Assembly (NCBI RefSeq): GCF_002245495.1
Contig: NZ_NQJF01000003.1
Span: 248,001 to 312,000 of the forward strand
Source of the DNA: Oceanimonas baumannii
GTDB taxonomy: Bacteria > Pseudomonadota > Gammaproteobacteria > Enterobacterales > Aeromonadaceae
DNA: 64,000 nucleotides
Reading direction: 5' to 3'
Below the pieces are notes generated by a model. It was not told where the DNA came from. It saw nothing but the letters and a program-made list of their open reading frames with translations, and did not search any database. The first letter of the stretch is position 1, and each line of letters begins with the position of its first letter. Made by a program: the position numbers and the translations under genes. Positions 44,348 to 53,092 of the stretch are shown here, in pieces.

Positions 44348-45652
44348 CTGAGGGATCCCCAAAAAAATAGGCAGGCATGGTAGATTTTCTCTTTTGTTAA
44401 TCGCCAAAAAAACAAAGAGGATCCGCCATGCCTGCCGTCCGCACAGTTTGCCATCACTTCTTCCGCACTGCTCTTGCTTCTTTTCATCAGGCCCGCACCA
44501 AAACCCAGCTGTCTTGCGCCGAAGGGTTGATTGCAGGTAACACGCTGTCCCTGACGCGAATTGGTCGCCATCTTCCGGGAAAGGCCAAAGTGAAACACAA
44601 GATAAAGCGGGTAGACCGGTTTATCGGCAATGAAAAACTGCACAATGAGAACACCGCCATCAGTGCCGCACTCGCCCGTCGCATCACCGCATGCCTGCCC
44701 AGTTGTGTCATTGCCATTGACTGGAGTGGCTGCTGCAGCCAGGACTTCCATGTACTGCGCGCCAGTCTGGTGTATGACGGTCGTGGGTTGCCCTTATTGA
44801 ACCGGGTGGTGGTCTCCGAGCGACAGGAGCATACCGATGAACATCAGCAGTTTCTCCTCGACCTGCAGGCCTTGCTGGGGACACAACGCCGTGTGGTGAT
44901 TGTGACGGATGCCGGTTTCAAAACACCGTGGTTACGACAGGTTCGCGCACTGGGTTGGGAGTATGTGGGCCGGGTTCGCGGACGTATCTACGGCAAACTG
45001 GAGAGCGAGCTGGAATGGCATCCGGCGACCAAACTGGCCCAGCAGGCGAGCGCTACCCCCGAGGCGCTGGGACCGGGTCTGTTAGGCAAGTCGGTGAAGC
45101 GGCGTTGCCCGGTTTACTTCCATCAATATCACGGCCCCTCCAAGGGACGGCATAAAAAGCGGGGTAAGAAGCAACCGCTGTATCCGCAAGCAGAGGCGCA
45201 TTGCCGTGCGCTGGCCAAGGAGCCCTGGTTGTTGGTGACCTCAGATGAACGGCTGAGCGCGAAAGAAGTGGTCTCCATCTACCAGACTCGCATGCAAATT
45301 GAGCAAAACTTCCGGGATGACAAGAGTCAACGCTACGGTTTTGGCTGGAGCAACAGCAAAACCCTCGGGGAAAAAGGGATTGCAGTGTTATGCCTGATAG
45401 CCCAGGTTGCCACGCTGATGCTGTGGCTGGTGGGATTTGAATGTGAGCACCAGGGGAGGCACCGGCGCTATCAGGCCAACACGGTGCAACGCCGGGTACT
45501 GTCCTTTCTGAGCTTGGGCAATCAAATGCTGTTTCATGAACCCCGGCGAATCACAGGCTCGCTACTGGAGCGAGCCTTGTCACGATTGAGTCGCCTCTAC
45601 TTGCGCTCACCGGGTGTGTCAGCATGACGCATAAAAACTGGGGAGCCCTCAG
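44348..45652 (+). mobile_element. IS4-family insertion sequence, complete, 1305 bp
   Basis: The ends are imperfect inverted repeats: CTGAGGGATCCCCA on the left and, read inward, CTGAGGGCTCCCCA on the right (13 of 14 match). The element is flanked by a 10-bp direct repeat CGCCGTCGCG at 44338-44347 and 45653-45662, which is a target duplication of the size usual for IS4 elements. It carries one intact transposase gene. The target lies in the stem-loop of a REP-like repeat between the uspA-like gene and the convergent DUF6506 gene, so no gene is disrupted. Confidence 0.93.
44428..45627 (+). CDS. IS4-family transposase
   Basis: A 399-residue DDE transposase. Catalytic residues are D98 (AIDWSG), D161 (VIVTDAGF) and E292 in the signature Y-(2)-R-(3)-E-(6)-K, read here as YQTRMQIEQNFRDDK. 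The N-terminal 90 residues are basic and bind DNA in this family. The gene fills most of the element, starting 80 bp from the left end. No frameshift or stop interrupts it, so the element may be active. Confidence 0.94.
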   Translation: MPAVRTVCHHFFRTALASFHQARTKTQLSCAEGLIAGNTLSLTRIGRHLPGKAKVKHKIKRVDRFIGNEKLHNENTAISAALARRITACLPSCVIAIDWSGCCSQDFHVLRASLVYDGRGLPLLNRVVVSERQEHTDEHQQFLLDLQALLGTQRRVVIVTDAGFKTPWLRQVRALGWEYVGRVRGRIYGKLESELEWHPATKLAQQASATPEALGPGLLGKSVKRRCPVYFHQYHGPSKGRHKKRGKKQPLYPQAEAHCRALAKEPWLLVTSDERLSAKEVVSIYQTRMQIEQNFRDDKSQRYGFGWSNSKTLGEKGIAVLCLIAQVATLMLWLVGFECEHQGRHRRYQANTVQRRVLSFLSLGNQMLFHEPRRITGSLLERALSRLSRLYLRSPGVSA

Positions 45653-45700
45653 CGCCGTCGCGGGAATGACGGCATGCGAGCAGCTCTTGCGTGTGAGTTC

Positions 45701-45790
45701 GTCCCGCGCGCGGGCGGGGGTCCATGTCACCGGCTTCACCGAGATTAATGCCGCTGCTCGTCTGTATGTGGATTCCCGCCGTCGCCTTTG
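45701..45790 (+). repeat. REP-like dispersed repeat, copy B
   Basis: It repeats copy A: a GC hairpin start, GGTCCATGTCACCGGCTTCA, then GCCGCTGCTCGTCTGTA and GGATTCCCGCCGTCGCC, with only a few substitutions and one small indel. The two copies lay in tandem about 130 bp apart before the IS element entered copy A. Confidence 0.8.
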
Positions 45791-45855
45791 AGGCATAACA
45801 CTTCCAGGTCCAGGCAACGATGAAGATCCTCATGATCACCCTGCGGGAACGGCAC

Positions 45856-45880
45856 AAAAAAAACCGGGCATCAGCCCGGT
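45856..45880 (-). terminator. Terminator of the xsc-pta-DUF6506 operon
   Basis: On the minus strand ACCGGGC-tgat-GCCCGGT is followed by a run of eight T residues, 27 nt past the DUF6506 stop. Confidence 0.88.
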
Positions 45881-45906
45881 CAAACAAGAGTGCACAATGA
45901 ATACTG

Positions 45907-46200
45907 TCAGCTCCAGTGGATCCTGCCTTGATCCTCCCGACGGGTAACGGCTCGACCCAGCGGAACATGATCATTGATCGCCGCACGGATCGCCTCCTCT
46001 TCCTCGGCAGTAAAGCCGCCACATAGCTCGATTAACTCGATCCTCCGGGTCAGCATTTCCTGGGCAGCCATAATGGCTTCTTCCAGGGTGCTGACGCCGG
46101 ATACCGCCAGATCAAAGCCCTCGCTTTTGATGCGACCGTGATGCTTGAACAGCTCCAGATCGGCGGCCTTGACGATAAATCCGTAACGACTGAGGGTCAT
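45907..46200 (-). CDS. DUF6506 family protein
   Basis: A 97-residue protein. The central motif GVSTLEEAIMAAQEMLTRRIELIELCGGF, spanning a helix and strand, matches a small conserved family I know as DUF6506. Function is unknown; the single cysteine in LCGGF looks conserved. It follows pta by 21 nt in the xsc-pta operon, so a role in C2 or sulfonate metabolism is possible. There is no signal peptide or membrane segment. Confidence 0.7.
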   Translation of the reverse strand: MTLSRYGFIVKAADLELFKHHGRIKSEGFDLAVSGVSTLEEAIMAAQEMLTRRIELIELCGGFTAEEEEAIRAAINDHVPLGRAVTRREDQGRIHWS

Positions 46201-46221
46201 AATGGGCTCTCCTTGTTAAAT

Positions 46222-47175
46222 TCAGGCGCTGGCGCGTGCCGGTGTCACCGTGGTCTGGCGGTTGTGATGCACAATGCTGGCCAGGGCACAGGACGCCAGC
46301 CTCGCCTCGGGCGGATCGGCCCGTGAAGTAAGAATGATCGGCACTCTCGCTCCCAGCACCAGACCGGCAGCGGTGGCCCCCATAAAGTACACCATCTGCT
46401 TGAACAGAAAGTTGCCCGACTCCAGGTTGGGTACCAGCAGAATATCGGCCTCACCCGGTACCTTACCGGAAATGCCCTTAATCTCGGCCGCTTCCCGGGA
46501 CACGGCATTGTCAAACGCCAGTGGCCCTTCCACCACAGCCCCGGGCAGAGCTCCCATGGCCGCCAGTTTGACCAGCTCGGCAGCATCCTGGCTCGAGGGC
46601 ATGCTCTTGCTCACTTCTTCGGTGCCCGACAGCAACGCCACCTTGGGCTCGTCACAACCCAAGGCATGCAGCAGCTCAATGGCATTGCGGGCAATATGCA
46701 GCTTGTCGAGCACACCGGGCTGTACGTTGATCACCGCATCGGTAATGCACAGCGCCTTGCAGCTGCCCGGTACCGTCATATGGAACACATGGCTCAGCCG
46801 GCTGTCGGTACGCAGCCCGGCAGCGCGGTTGAGCACCGCCCGCAGCAATGTGTCGGTATGCACATGGCCTTTCATGATGGCATCGGCCTCACCCTGGCTG
46901 ACCAGGGTCACCCCCAGGCGGGCAGCATCGGCCTCGTCGGTGGCATCCACCAGCCGGACGCCGGACAGATCCCAGTTCATGGCGGCGGCTTCCTCGCGTA
47001 TCCGGGCCTCATTACCCACCAGAATGGGCGTGATCAGTCCCTCATCCTGCGCCAGCCGGGCGCTGGCCAGGGACACCCGGTTAACCGGGTTGATCACCAC
47101 AGTGGCAACGGCCGGATATTGCCGGGCCTGTTCCAGCAAGTGAGCGGGACATTCCTTTGGATTGGTATTGAGCAT
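46222..47175 (-). CDS. pta: Phosphate acetyltransferase (PTA/PTB family)
   Basis: A 317-residue phosphotransacetylase of the short type (phosphate acetyl/butaryl transferase domain only). Motifs MKGHVHTDTLLRAVLN, VFHMTVPG, CITDAVINVQP and GPLAFDNAVS are characteristic. In the taurine pathway it turns the acetyl phosphate made by Xsc into acetyl-CoA. The start at 47175 is chosen for its AGGGAA site; the frame is open upstream through the intergenic terminators. Two terminator-like hairpins separate it from xsc, so it may be expressed below xsc or have its own promoter. Confidence 0.88.
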   Translation of the reverse strand: MLNTNPKECPAHLLEQARQYPAVATVVINPVNRVSLASARLAQDEGLITPILVGNEARIREEAAAMNWDLSGVRLVDATDEADAARLGVTLVSQGEADAIMKGHVHTDTLLRAVLNRAAGLRTDSRLSHVFHMTVPGSCKALCITDAVINVQPGVLDKLHIARNAIELLHALGCDEPKVALLSGTEEVSKSMPSSQDAAELVKLAAMGALPGAVVEGPLAFDNAVSREAAEIKGISGKVPGEADILLVPNLESGNFLFKQMVYFMGATAAGLVLGARVPIILTSRADPPEARLASCALASIVHHNRQTTVTPARASA

Positions 47176-47248
47176 CTCAGATTCCCTTTGATGACGGCCA
47201 GTAGACAACCGGATACCACTCAATAAGCAAGATCGGGTTGTCTTCCTG

Positions 47249-47299
47249 AAAAAACCGGCCGCAAGCGGCCGGGTAAAAAGGCTGCCCGGGCGGGCAGCC
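47249..47299 (-). terminator. Two tandem terminators between xsc and pta
   Basis: On the minus strand the first hairpin (GGCTGCCC/GGGCAGCC, 47280-47299) is followed by TTTTT, and the second (CCGGCCGC/GCGGCCGG, 47255-47272) by TTTTTT. They begin 8 nt after the xsc stop and would reduce readthrough into pta. Confidence 0.82.
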
Positions 47300-47306
47300 G
47301 TACCTG

Positions 47307-49070
47307 TCAGCAATAATCTTTGTACTTATCCAGGTGACGTACCGGCTTGGACAGAGCGTCGCGGCGGAAGGGGTCACCCAGCTCACGGGTACACATAATC
47401 TCGATAACCGTGGTCTTGCCTTCTTCCATCTGACGCGCAATGGCCGCCTGCAACGCAGGCCCCACATCTTCCAGCTTGTCGACGGTCACACCTTCAGCCC
47501 CCATGGAACGGGCAATGGAGGCAAAGCTCGGGTTTTCCAGATCACCGGCCACAAAGCGGCGGTTGTAGAAATCAACCTGGTTCTTCTTCTCGGCGCCCCA
47601 CTGACGGTTGTGGAACACGATGGAGGTCACCGGAATGTTCTCACGCACACAGGTCATAATTTCCATCATGGACATCCCCCAGGCACCGTCACCAGCGTAG
47701 GAAATGGCCGGACGGTTGGGCGCGGCAGTCTTGGCACCGATGATGGTCGGCAGCGCGTAACCACAGTTGCCGAAGCTCATGGCAGCAAAGAAGGAACGCG
47801 GCTTCTCGAAACGCAGATAGCTGTTGGCCACAGAGTTGATGTTACCGATATCGGTAGACACCATCACGTCTTCGGGCATGGCCTTTTCCAGCTCACGCAG
47901 CACCTGACGCGGGTGCAGGTAGCTGCCTTCCTCTTCTTCCTGCTCGGAAATCATATCGAGGGAATAGTCGTCCTTCTCGTGGATCCACTGATCCAGCTCG
48001 GCTTCCCAGGTCGCTTTTTCGGCAGCGATTTCGGTGGCACGGGCCCCCTTGTTTTCCAGGCAGGAAACATTGAGGTTTTGCAGACGCTCCAGAATGGTGA
48101 CGGCGGCGGCCTTAGCATCGCCACACACGCCCACAGAGATTTTCTTCACCAGTCCCAGCATCTTGGCATCGCAGTCCACCTGAATGATCTTCGCTTCCTT
48201 CGGCCAGTAGTCCAGACCGTGCTGCGGCAGGGTACCGAACGGACCAAGGCGGGTACCCAGCGCCAGCACCACGTCGGCGCGGGAGAGAAGCTTCATACCA
48301 GCTTTGGAGCCCTGATAACCCAGCGGACCACACCACAGCGGATGACTGGCAGGGAAAGAGTCATTATGCAGGTAGCTGTTCACTACCGGGGCGCCCAGGT
48401 ATTCGGCCAGAGCCTTACACTCTTCTACCGCGTCAGCCATGACTACACCGCCACCGGAAATGATCACCGGGAACTCGGCTTCAGCCAGCAGAGCCGCAGC
48501 CTGTTGCAGGCTTTGCTCGCCGCCGGCACCGCGCTCGATGCGGATCGGCTCAGGAATTTCCACGTTGATGTCGCCGTAGAAGAAGTCCCGCGGAATGTTA
48601 AGCTGAGTCGGGCCGTTGTCGAGCATGGCGCGGTCAAAACAGCGGGCGGTAAACTCGGCCATACGCGCCGGGTTGGCCACGTGGCCCTGGTATTTGGTAA
48701 TGGTTTCAAAGAAAGGCAGCTGCTGCGCTTCCTGGAAGCCGCCCAGCCCCTGGGTCATGGAACCGGTTTCCGGGGTGATGCATACCACCGGGCTGTGAGC
48801 CCAGTAAGCGGCGGCAATGGCGGTCACGAAGTTGGTAATACCGGGACCGTTCTGGGCGATACACACGCCGTGACGGCCGCTGACCCGGGCATAGCCATCG
48901 GCCATATGACCGGCACCCTGCTCATGTACCGTGGGGATAAGGCGAATGCCGGCAGGGGCGAAAATGTCCATGGCATCCATAAAGGCAGAGCCCATGATAC
49001 CGAAGACGTCGGTAACACCGTTGGCCGCCAGGGTTTCGACCAAAGCTTCACTGGGAGTCATACGTGGCAT
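47307..49070 (-). CDS. xsc: Sulfoacetaldehyde acetyltransferase
   Basis: A 587-residue thiamine diphosphate enzyme. The N-terminal domain has the catalytic glutamate in VHEQGAGHMADGYARVSG, and the C-terminal ThDP site GDGAWGMSM (about residue 455) leads to the HNRQWGAEKKNQVDFY segment found in Xsc rather than in acetolactate synthases. It converts sulfoacetaldehyde and phosphate to acetyl phosphate and sulfite. The start at 49070 has AAGGAAG upstream; the open frame extends 31 residues further but these lack family similarity. Its promoter carries the shared 23-bp direct repeat operator. Confidence 0.95.
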   Translation of the reverse strand: MPRMTPSEALVETLAANGVTDVFGIMGSAFMDAMDIFAPAGIRLIPTVHEQGAGHMADGYARVSGRHGVCIAQNGPGITNFVTAIAAAYWAHSPVVCITPETGSMTQGLGGFQEAQQLPFFETITKYQGHVANPARMAEFTARCFDRAMLDNGPTQLNIPRDFFYGDINVEIPEPIRIERGAGGEQSLQQAAALLAEAEFPVIISGGGVVMADAVEECKALAEYLGAPVVNSYLHNDSFPASHPLWCGPLGYQGSKAGMKLLSRADVVLALGTRLGPFGTLPQHGLDYWPKEAKIIQVDCDAKMLGLVKKISVGVCGDAKAAAVTILERLQNLNVSCLENKGARATEIAAEKATWEAELDQWIHEKDDYSLDMISEQEEEEGSYLHPRQVLRELEKAMPEDVMVSTDIGNINSVANSYLRFEKPRSFFAAMSFGNCGYALPTIIGAKTAAPNRPAISYAGDGAWGMSMMEIMTCVRENIPVTSIVFHNRQWGAEKKNQVDFYNRRFVAGDLENPSFASIARSMGAEGVTVDKLEDVGPALQAAIARQMEEGKTTVIEIMCTRELGDPFRRDALSKPVRHLDKYKDYC

Positions 49071-49263
49071 AGCTGTCTTCCTTTTGCTGTTTCCCGTTGG
49101 TGGCGGCCTGAAGCCACCCTCCTCGGTGGGGTTGAGTTCAATATTCCGTTTCTGTTCGGGCAATTGGTTCGTTTGCGTTTGTTATGACGAGCAAGCTTCA
49201 AAGATAAACAGGGACTTTGGCGGCTCGCTTGGGAAATAGCTTAGGAAGGGGGGGCAAGGGAAC

Positions 49264-49296
49264 ATAGGGCCAGTTTCACTGACCATGTTACGCCAG
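49264..49296 (-). promoter_or_regulatory. TauR operator candidate upstream of xsc
   Basis: On the minus strand CTGGCGTAAC (49296-49287) and CTGGCCCTAT (49273-49264) are direct repeats 23 bp apart. The downstream site plus its flank (AACTGGC-N8-CCCTTGCCCC, 49275-49251) recurs upstream of tauX with 20 of 25 positions identical. The 308 bp between xsc and the LysR gene otherwise look featureless. Confidence 0.65.
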
Positions 49297-49378
49297 GGTT
49301 AAAAAACGGTGTTAAAAGTTGTCTGGCAGGTCGGCACAACCTCCTTTTACTTTCCCGGTGAACCTGGATATCGCCTTA

Positions 49379-50284
49379 TTAGCAATGCGCTGCCAGGGCC
49401 TGCAGGCGGCTCTGGTGCCAGAAACGCTCGGCAAGCTCCGAGCGGGGCTCTCCCAGCCGGCACAGATCAATATTCAGTTCCAGAGTTCGTGCGCCTTCCA
49501 GCACCACCACCCGGCCTGTGGCCAGCTCGTCACGGACCAGGCTTTCGGGCAGAAAGGCCACGCCTTCCCCTTGCAGCAACTGAGCCTTGAGCCCCTCGCC
49601 CAAGGCATTTTCACATACAGGCAGCCAGGGCCGCTCGCCCAGTGACGGTAGGCATTCCCGCTGGACCAGCGCCCCGAGAAAGGCATCTTTGGGATACAAC
49701 AGCAGCGGTAATGGCTGGTTATCGTCGAGCTGAAAGCGGGGTTTGCCCTGCTCGCAGGTCACCGACACCAACGCCAGCCGGTCCTGCCCTACCTGCAGCC
49801 GGTCCACGTCCGGCCGCTGCAGGGCCTCGGCGTCACCCGCATCGGCAAAGCACAGCAGAAAGTCCACCGCTCCCGCCACAAACTGCTCCATGGCCTCGTG
49901 ATAATGACCCGTGTTAAGGCGTACCAGGCCTTCTCCCAGGGCCGGACGCAGCCGGTGCAGCCAGGCCGGAAAAAAAGTTACCGCCAGCGCCGGCTGGGTG
50001 ATCAGGCTTAACCCAGGAGTCTGCTGCTGACTCAGGCGCAACTGACTGCGAATACCGTAAATCTGGGCAAGAAGCTGACGGGCCTGCTCGAGAAAGGCTT
50101 CTCCCGCCGGCGTCAGCTCCAGCGGGTAACGGTTGCGGCATACCAGAGCCACGCCCAGCCAGTTTTCCAGCGAGCGAATGCGCCGGCTGAACGCGGGCTG
50201 GGTCACAAAGCGGCTTTCTGCCGCCCGGGAAAAGCTGCCTTGCTCACTGAGCGCGATAAAATCATGCAACCATTTAGCTTCCAT
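49379..50284 (-). CDS. LysR-family transcriptional regulator
   Basis: A 301-residue LysR protein: helix-turn-helix at residues 1-60 (FIALSEQGSFSRAAESRFVTQ, split, then PAFSRRIRSLENWLG) and an effector domain with an unusually high leucine content. The start at 50284 is preferred because of AAGGA; nine extra residues could precede it. It is divergent from the YeiH-type exporter gene with a 138-bp gap, the classic arrangement of YeiE/YeiH-like or CysB-like control of sulfite or sulfate exporters. Confidence 0.86.
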   Translation of the reverse strand: MEAKWLHDFIALSEQGSFSRAAESRFVTQPAFSRRIRSLENWLGVALVCRNRYPLELTPAGEAFLEQARQLLAQIYGIRSQLRLSQQQTPGLSLITQPALAVTFFPAWLHRLRPALGEGLVRLNTGHYHEAMEQFVAGAVDFLLCFADAGDAEALQRPDVDRLQVGQDRLALVSVTCEQGKPRFQLDDNQPLPLLLYPKDAFLGALVQRECLPSLGERPWLPVCENALGEGLKAQLLQGEGVAFLPESLVRDELATGRVVVLEGARTLELNIDLCRLGEPRSELAERFWHQSRLQALAAHC

Positions 50285-50422
50285 TACGCCGTCCTTGTTG
50301 ATGAAATCCATACCTATGCAAAAAAGTAACCATGATGGCCAAAAACGGCATTGGCTCGCCCGATACCATCATCAATACCATAACAACAACATTCATTTGT
50401 CTTGCTTCACGGAGGAAATCCC

Positions 50423-51463
50423 ATGGCCGCCGACACCCACTCTCCGGTAATGGGCTTGCTGCATCGCCTGGACAGCACCCGCAAACGCTACTTTCCCGGC
50501 ATTTGCGTCGCCGCAACCATCGGCATTGCCGCCAGCTTTTTGTCTCAGCATTACGGTGCCCCCGCCATGCTGATGGCCCTGCTGCTGGGCCTGGCGTTTA
50601 ATTTTCTCAGCCAGGAGCCCCAGTGTGCGCCCGGCCTCGAGCTGTCAGCCAAAACCGTGCTGCGCCTGGGCGTGGCCATGCTGGGACTGCGCATCACCTT
50701 TGGCGACGTGCTCACCCTCGGCTGGCAGCCCATGCTGATGGTCTGCTCTGCGGTAGTGCTGACCATCTGCTTTGGCGTGGTCATGGCCCGTTGGCTCGGC
50801 TTTTCAAAAGAGTTCGGCACCCTCACCGGTGGCTCCGTAGCCATTTGCGGTGCCTCGGCGGCCATGGCCATCAGCAGTGTGCTGCCTCAGAGTGAACAGG
50901 CCAAGCGAGATACCCTGTTTACCGTGATCAGTGTGACGACACTCAGTACCCTGGCGATGATCTTCTACCCCATGATCAGTGAAAGCCTGGGACTGTCGGA
51001 TCAGGAAGCCGGCCTGTTTATCGGTGCCACCATTCACGATGTGGCCCAGGTCGTGGGTGCCGGCTACAGCATGTCCGCCGAAGTCGGCGATCTCAGCACC
51101 TTTGTAAAACTGCTGCGGGTAGCCATGCTGGTGCCCATCGTGATGACCATCGGTATTCTGATCCGCCGCGCCGCCAGCAAGCAGGGTGAAACCAGTGGGG
51201 GCAGCAAGGTTGCCATTCCCGGTTTTCTGATCGGCTTTGTGGTGCTGTTCGTAATCAACAGCCTGGGCTGGATTCCTCAGGACATCGCTCAGCCGTTGGC
51301 TGGCAGTTCTTCCTGGCTGTTGCTCACCGCCATCGCAGCCCTCGGCGTGCGCACCCAGCTCAAGGACATTCTGTCGGTGGGCTGGAAGCCAGTTCTGCTG
51401 GTGGTACTGGAAACCGTCTTTATCGCTCTGCTTGTGCTTGCCTATCTGCTGCTGATGGGCTGA
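50423..51463 (+). CDS. YeiH-family putative sulfate/sulfite exporter
   Basis: A 346-residue membrane protein with about 10 segments. The motifs FGTLTGGSVAICGASAAMAI, ATIHDVAQVVGAGYSMS and the opening KRYFPGICVAATIGIAA are those of the YeiH/COG2855 family. A member called TauZ is found in taurine clusters of Paracoccus and is thought to export the sulfate or sulfite released by Xsc. The start at 50423 has a GGAGG site. It sits between the LysR gene and tauR, ending in a strong terminator. Confidence 0.87.
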   Translation: MAADTHSPVMGLLHRLDSTRKRYFPGICVAATIGIAASFLSQHYGAPAMLMALLLGLAFNFLSQEPQCAPGLELSAKTVLRLGVAMLGLRITFGDVLTLGWQPMLMVCSAVVLTICFGVVMARWLGFSKEFGTLTGGSVAICGASAAMAISSVLPQSEQAKRDTLFTVISVTTLSTLAMIFYPMISESLGLSDQEAGLFIGATIHDVAQVVGAGYSMSAEVGDLSTFVKLLRVAMLVPIVMTIGILIRRAASKQGETSGGSKVAIPGFLIGFVVLFVINSLGWIPQDIAQPLAGSSSWLLLTAIAALGVRTQLKDILSVGWKPVLLVVLETVFIALLVLAYLLLMG

Positions 51464-51495
51464 TATCCTTTCCTTTTGTTGCCCTTGCTATTTTT

Positions 51496-51520
51496 AGCCC
51501 CGCTCTGGCGGGGCTTTTTT
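51496..51520 (+). terminator. Rho-independent terminator
   Basis: AGCCCCGC-tctg-GCGGGGCT followed by TTTTT, 33 nt after the exporter gene and just before the end of the convergent tauR gene. Confidence 0.9.
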
Positions 51521-51526
51521 GTGGCC

Positions 51527-52993
51527 TCAGGTCATATCCCGGATAAGCGCAACCAGCGCTTCAATCCCGGGGCGAATGCGTTCCGCTGCAATGGAAGAAT
51601 AGCCCAGCCGGAAATAGTTAAGTGGTACCTTCTCGCCCTGGAAATGAATATCACCGGGTTCAATCAAAATGCCCCGGTCGGCCGCTTCCTTACGTAAAAT
51701 ACGGCTGTCCAGGCCTTCCGGCCCCCGAACCCAATAACAGGAGCCGCCAAAGCCGGGCTGGCGGCTTGAACTGGGCATAAATTCATCCAGCGCCGCGCCC
51801 ATTTCCTGCCAGCGCGCTTCATAGGCTTTGGCCAGATTCATAATCAGAGCGTCGTGATAACCTCGTTCCAGAAACAAGGCTACCGAACGCTGGTTATTGG
51901 CGGCCGGATGGCGCAGCATCAGCCGGCGCAAGGCACGGGCCTCACGAATCAGCTCCGCCGGTCCCACCAGATAGCCCAGCCGCAGCCCCGGTGCCAGGGT
52001 CTTGGACAGGCTGCCCACATAGAGCACCCGATCATTACGATCCAGGCTTTTCAGCGCCGGGGTCGGGTTGGCCCTGAAGTTGGTCTCGCTCTCGTAGTCA
52101 TCCTCAATGATCAGAAAATCCTGCTCACTGGCCCGCTCCAGCAGAGTAAAACGCCGCTCCAGCGGCATGGTGACCGTGGTCGGGCACTGGTGGCTGGGGG
52201 TGGTATACACCAGATCGCAGCCGGCCAGCTTGTCATCAATGATCAGCCCCTGCTCGTCCACCGGCAGCGGCCGTACCCTGGCCGGGTTCATGGTGGCAAT
52301 ATTGCGAATATCGACGTAGCCCGGATCCTCAATGCCGATGGTGCTGTCCTTGTCGAGCAGCAGTTTGGCTAGCAGATACAGTGCTTGCTGGGCGCCGACC
52401 GTCACCAGGATCTGATCAGCCGAAGCCCAGACCCCGCGCCGGGGCAGCAGCCGGGTACGGATCTGCTCGATCAACAAGGGATCGTCATTATCGAAGCTGT
52501 CGGACGCCCAGTCGCGAATGGCCGGAATACTGACCGCATCACGGCAACACTCACGCCAGTTGTTGCTGGGAAACAGGGTGGGATCGAACTGGCCATAGAT
52601 AAAGGAATAAGGATACTTCTGCCAGTCCCTGGGCTTAATGATATTCTGCTGCTCACTGGGATGCAGCTTGAGCTTGCGGCTCCAGTCCGGCAATTTACCC
52701 TCGGTAGCCGGTGCCTGGACTGCGGGCATGTCAGGCTGACGGGAGAGAATTTCCGGATTAACAAAATAACCACTGCGCTCTTTAGCCAGCAGATAGCCAT
52801 CATCAAGCAGATGCTCATACGCCAGCACCACGGTATTGCGGGCAATACTCAGCTGTTTGGCCAGCTTGCGGCTGGAGGGTAACGGGCTGTCAACAGGAAT
52901 ATTACCGTTGAGAATGGCAGCGGCGATCTGCTCGCGCAGTTGTTGTTGCAGGCTGGTATTTTTTTCGGTGGAGAGATGAAACAACTGAAACAT
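51527..52993 (-). CDS. tauR: MocR-family regulator (GntR HTH + aminotransferase-like domain), TauR-like
   Basis: A 488-residue fusion of an N-terminal GntR winged helix (SLQQQLREQIAAAILNGNI to SYGFVNPE, residues about 10-80) and a C-terminal fold-type I aminotransferase domain that binds PLP. The PLP lysine lies in YVGSLSKTLAPGLRLGYL. MocR proteins of this kind control pyridoxal, GABA or taurine genes; TauR activates taurine catabolism. Its position between the sulfite exporter and tauXY, with matching repeats in three tau promoters, supports the name. The start at 52993 has AGGAAA; 15 further residues could be added but have no site. Confidence 0.88.
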   Translation of the reverse strand: MFQLFHLSTEKNTSLQQQLREQIAAAILNGNIPVDSPLPSSRKLAKQLSIARNTVVLAYEHLLDDGYLLAKERSGYFVNPEILSRQPDMPAVQAPATEGKLPDWSRKLKLHPSEQQNIIKPRDWQKYPYSFIYGQFDPTLFPSNNWRECCRDAVSIPAIRDWASDSFDNDDPLLIEQIRTRLLPRRGVWASADQILVTVGAQQALYLLAKLLLDKDSTIGIEDPGYVDIRNIATMNPARVRPLPVDEQGLIIDDKLAGCDLVYTTPSHQCPTTVTMPLERRFTLLERASEQDFLIIEDDYESETNFRANPTPALKSLDRNDRVLYVGSLSKTLAPGLRLGYLVGPAELIREARALRRLMLRHPAANNQRSVALFLERGYHDALIMNLAKAYEARWQEMGAALDEFMPSSSRQPGFGGSCYWVRGPEGLDSRILRKEAADRGILIEPGDIHFQGEKVPLNYFRLGYSSIAAERIRPGIEALVALIRDMT

Positions 52994-53092
52994 GAAAAGA
53001 CTTTCCTGACAGCGAGTGGGTTCGTCTGGCGGGAACACGCAGTCCGCCCTCTGAAGTGATCGTTTTAACTCAGAGAGCGGAAAAGTAAAAGC

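Noticed and set aside
44260-45790. Possible CRISPR or tandem array from repeated blocks
   Set aside because: Only two long copies exist, separated by an IS element, with no regular spacers and no cas genes. A REP-like repeat explains it better.
47307-49070. Acetolactate synthase large subunit
   Set aside because: The C-terminal HNRQWGAEKKNQVDFY segment and the adjacent pta gene are those of sulfoacetaldehyde acetyltransferase; there is no small subunit gene.
47334-49187. A 617-codon open frame on the plus strand
   Set aside because: It is exactly antisense to xsc, which has clear family motifs. The translation is rich in H, Q, R and G and shows no domain; it results from codon bias in GC-rich DNA.
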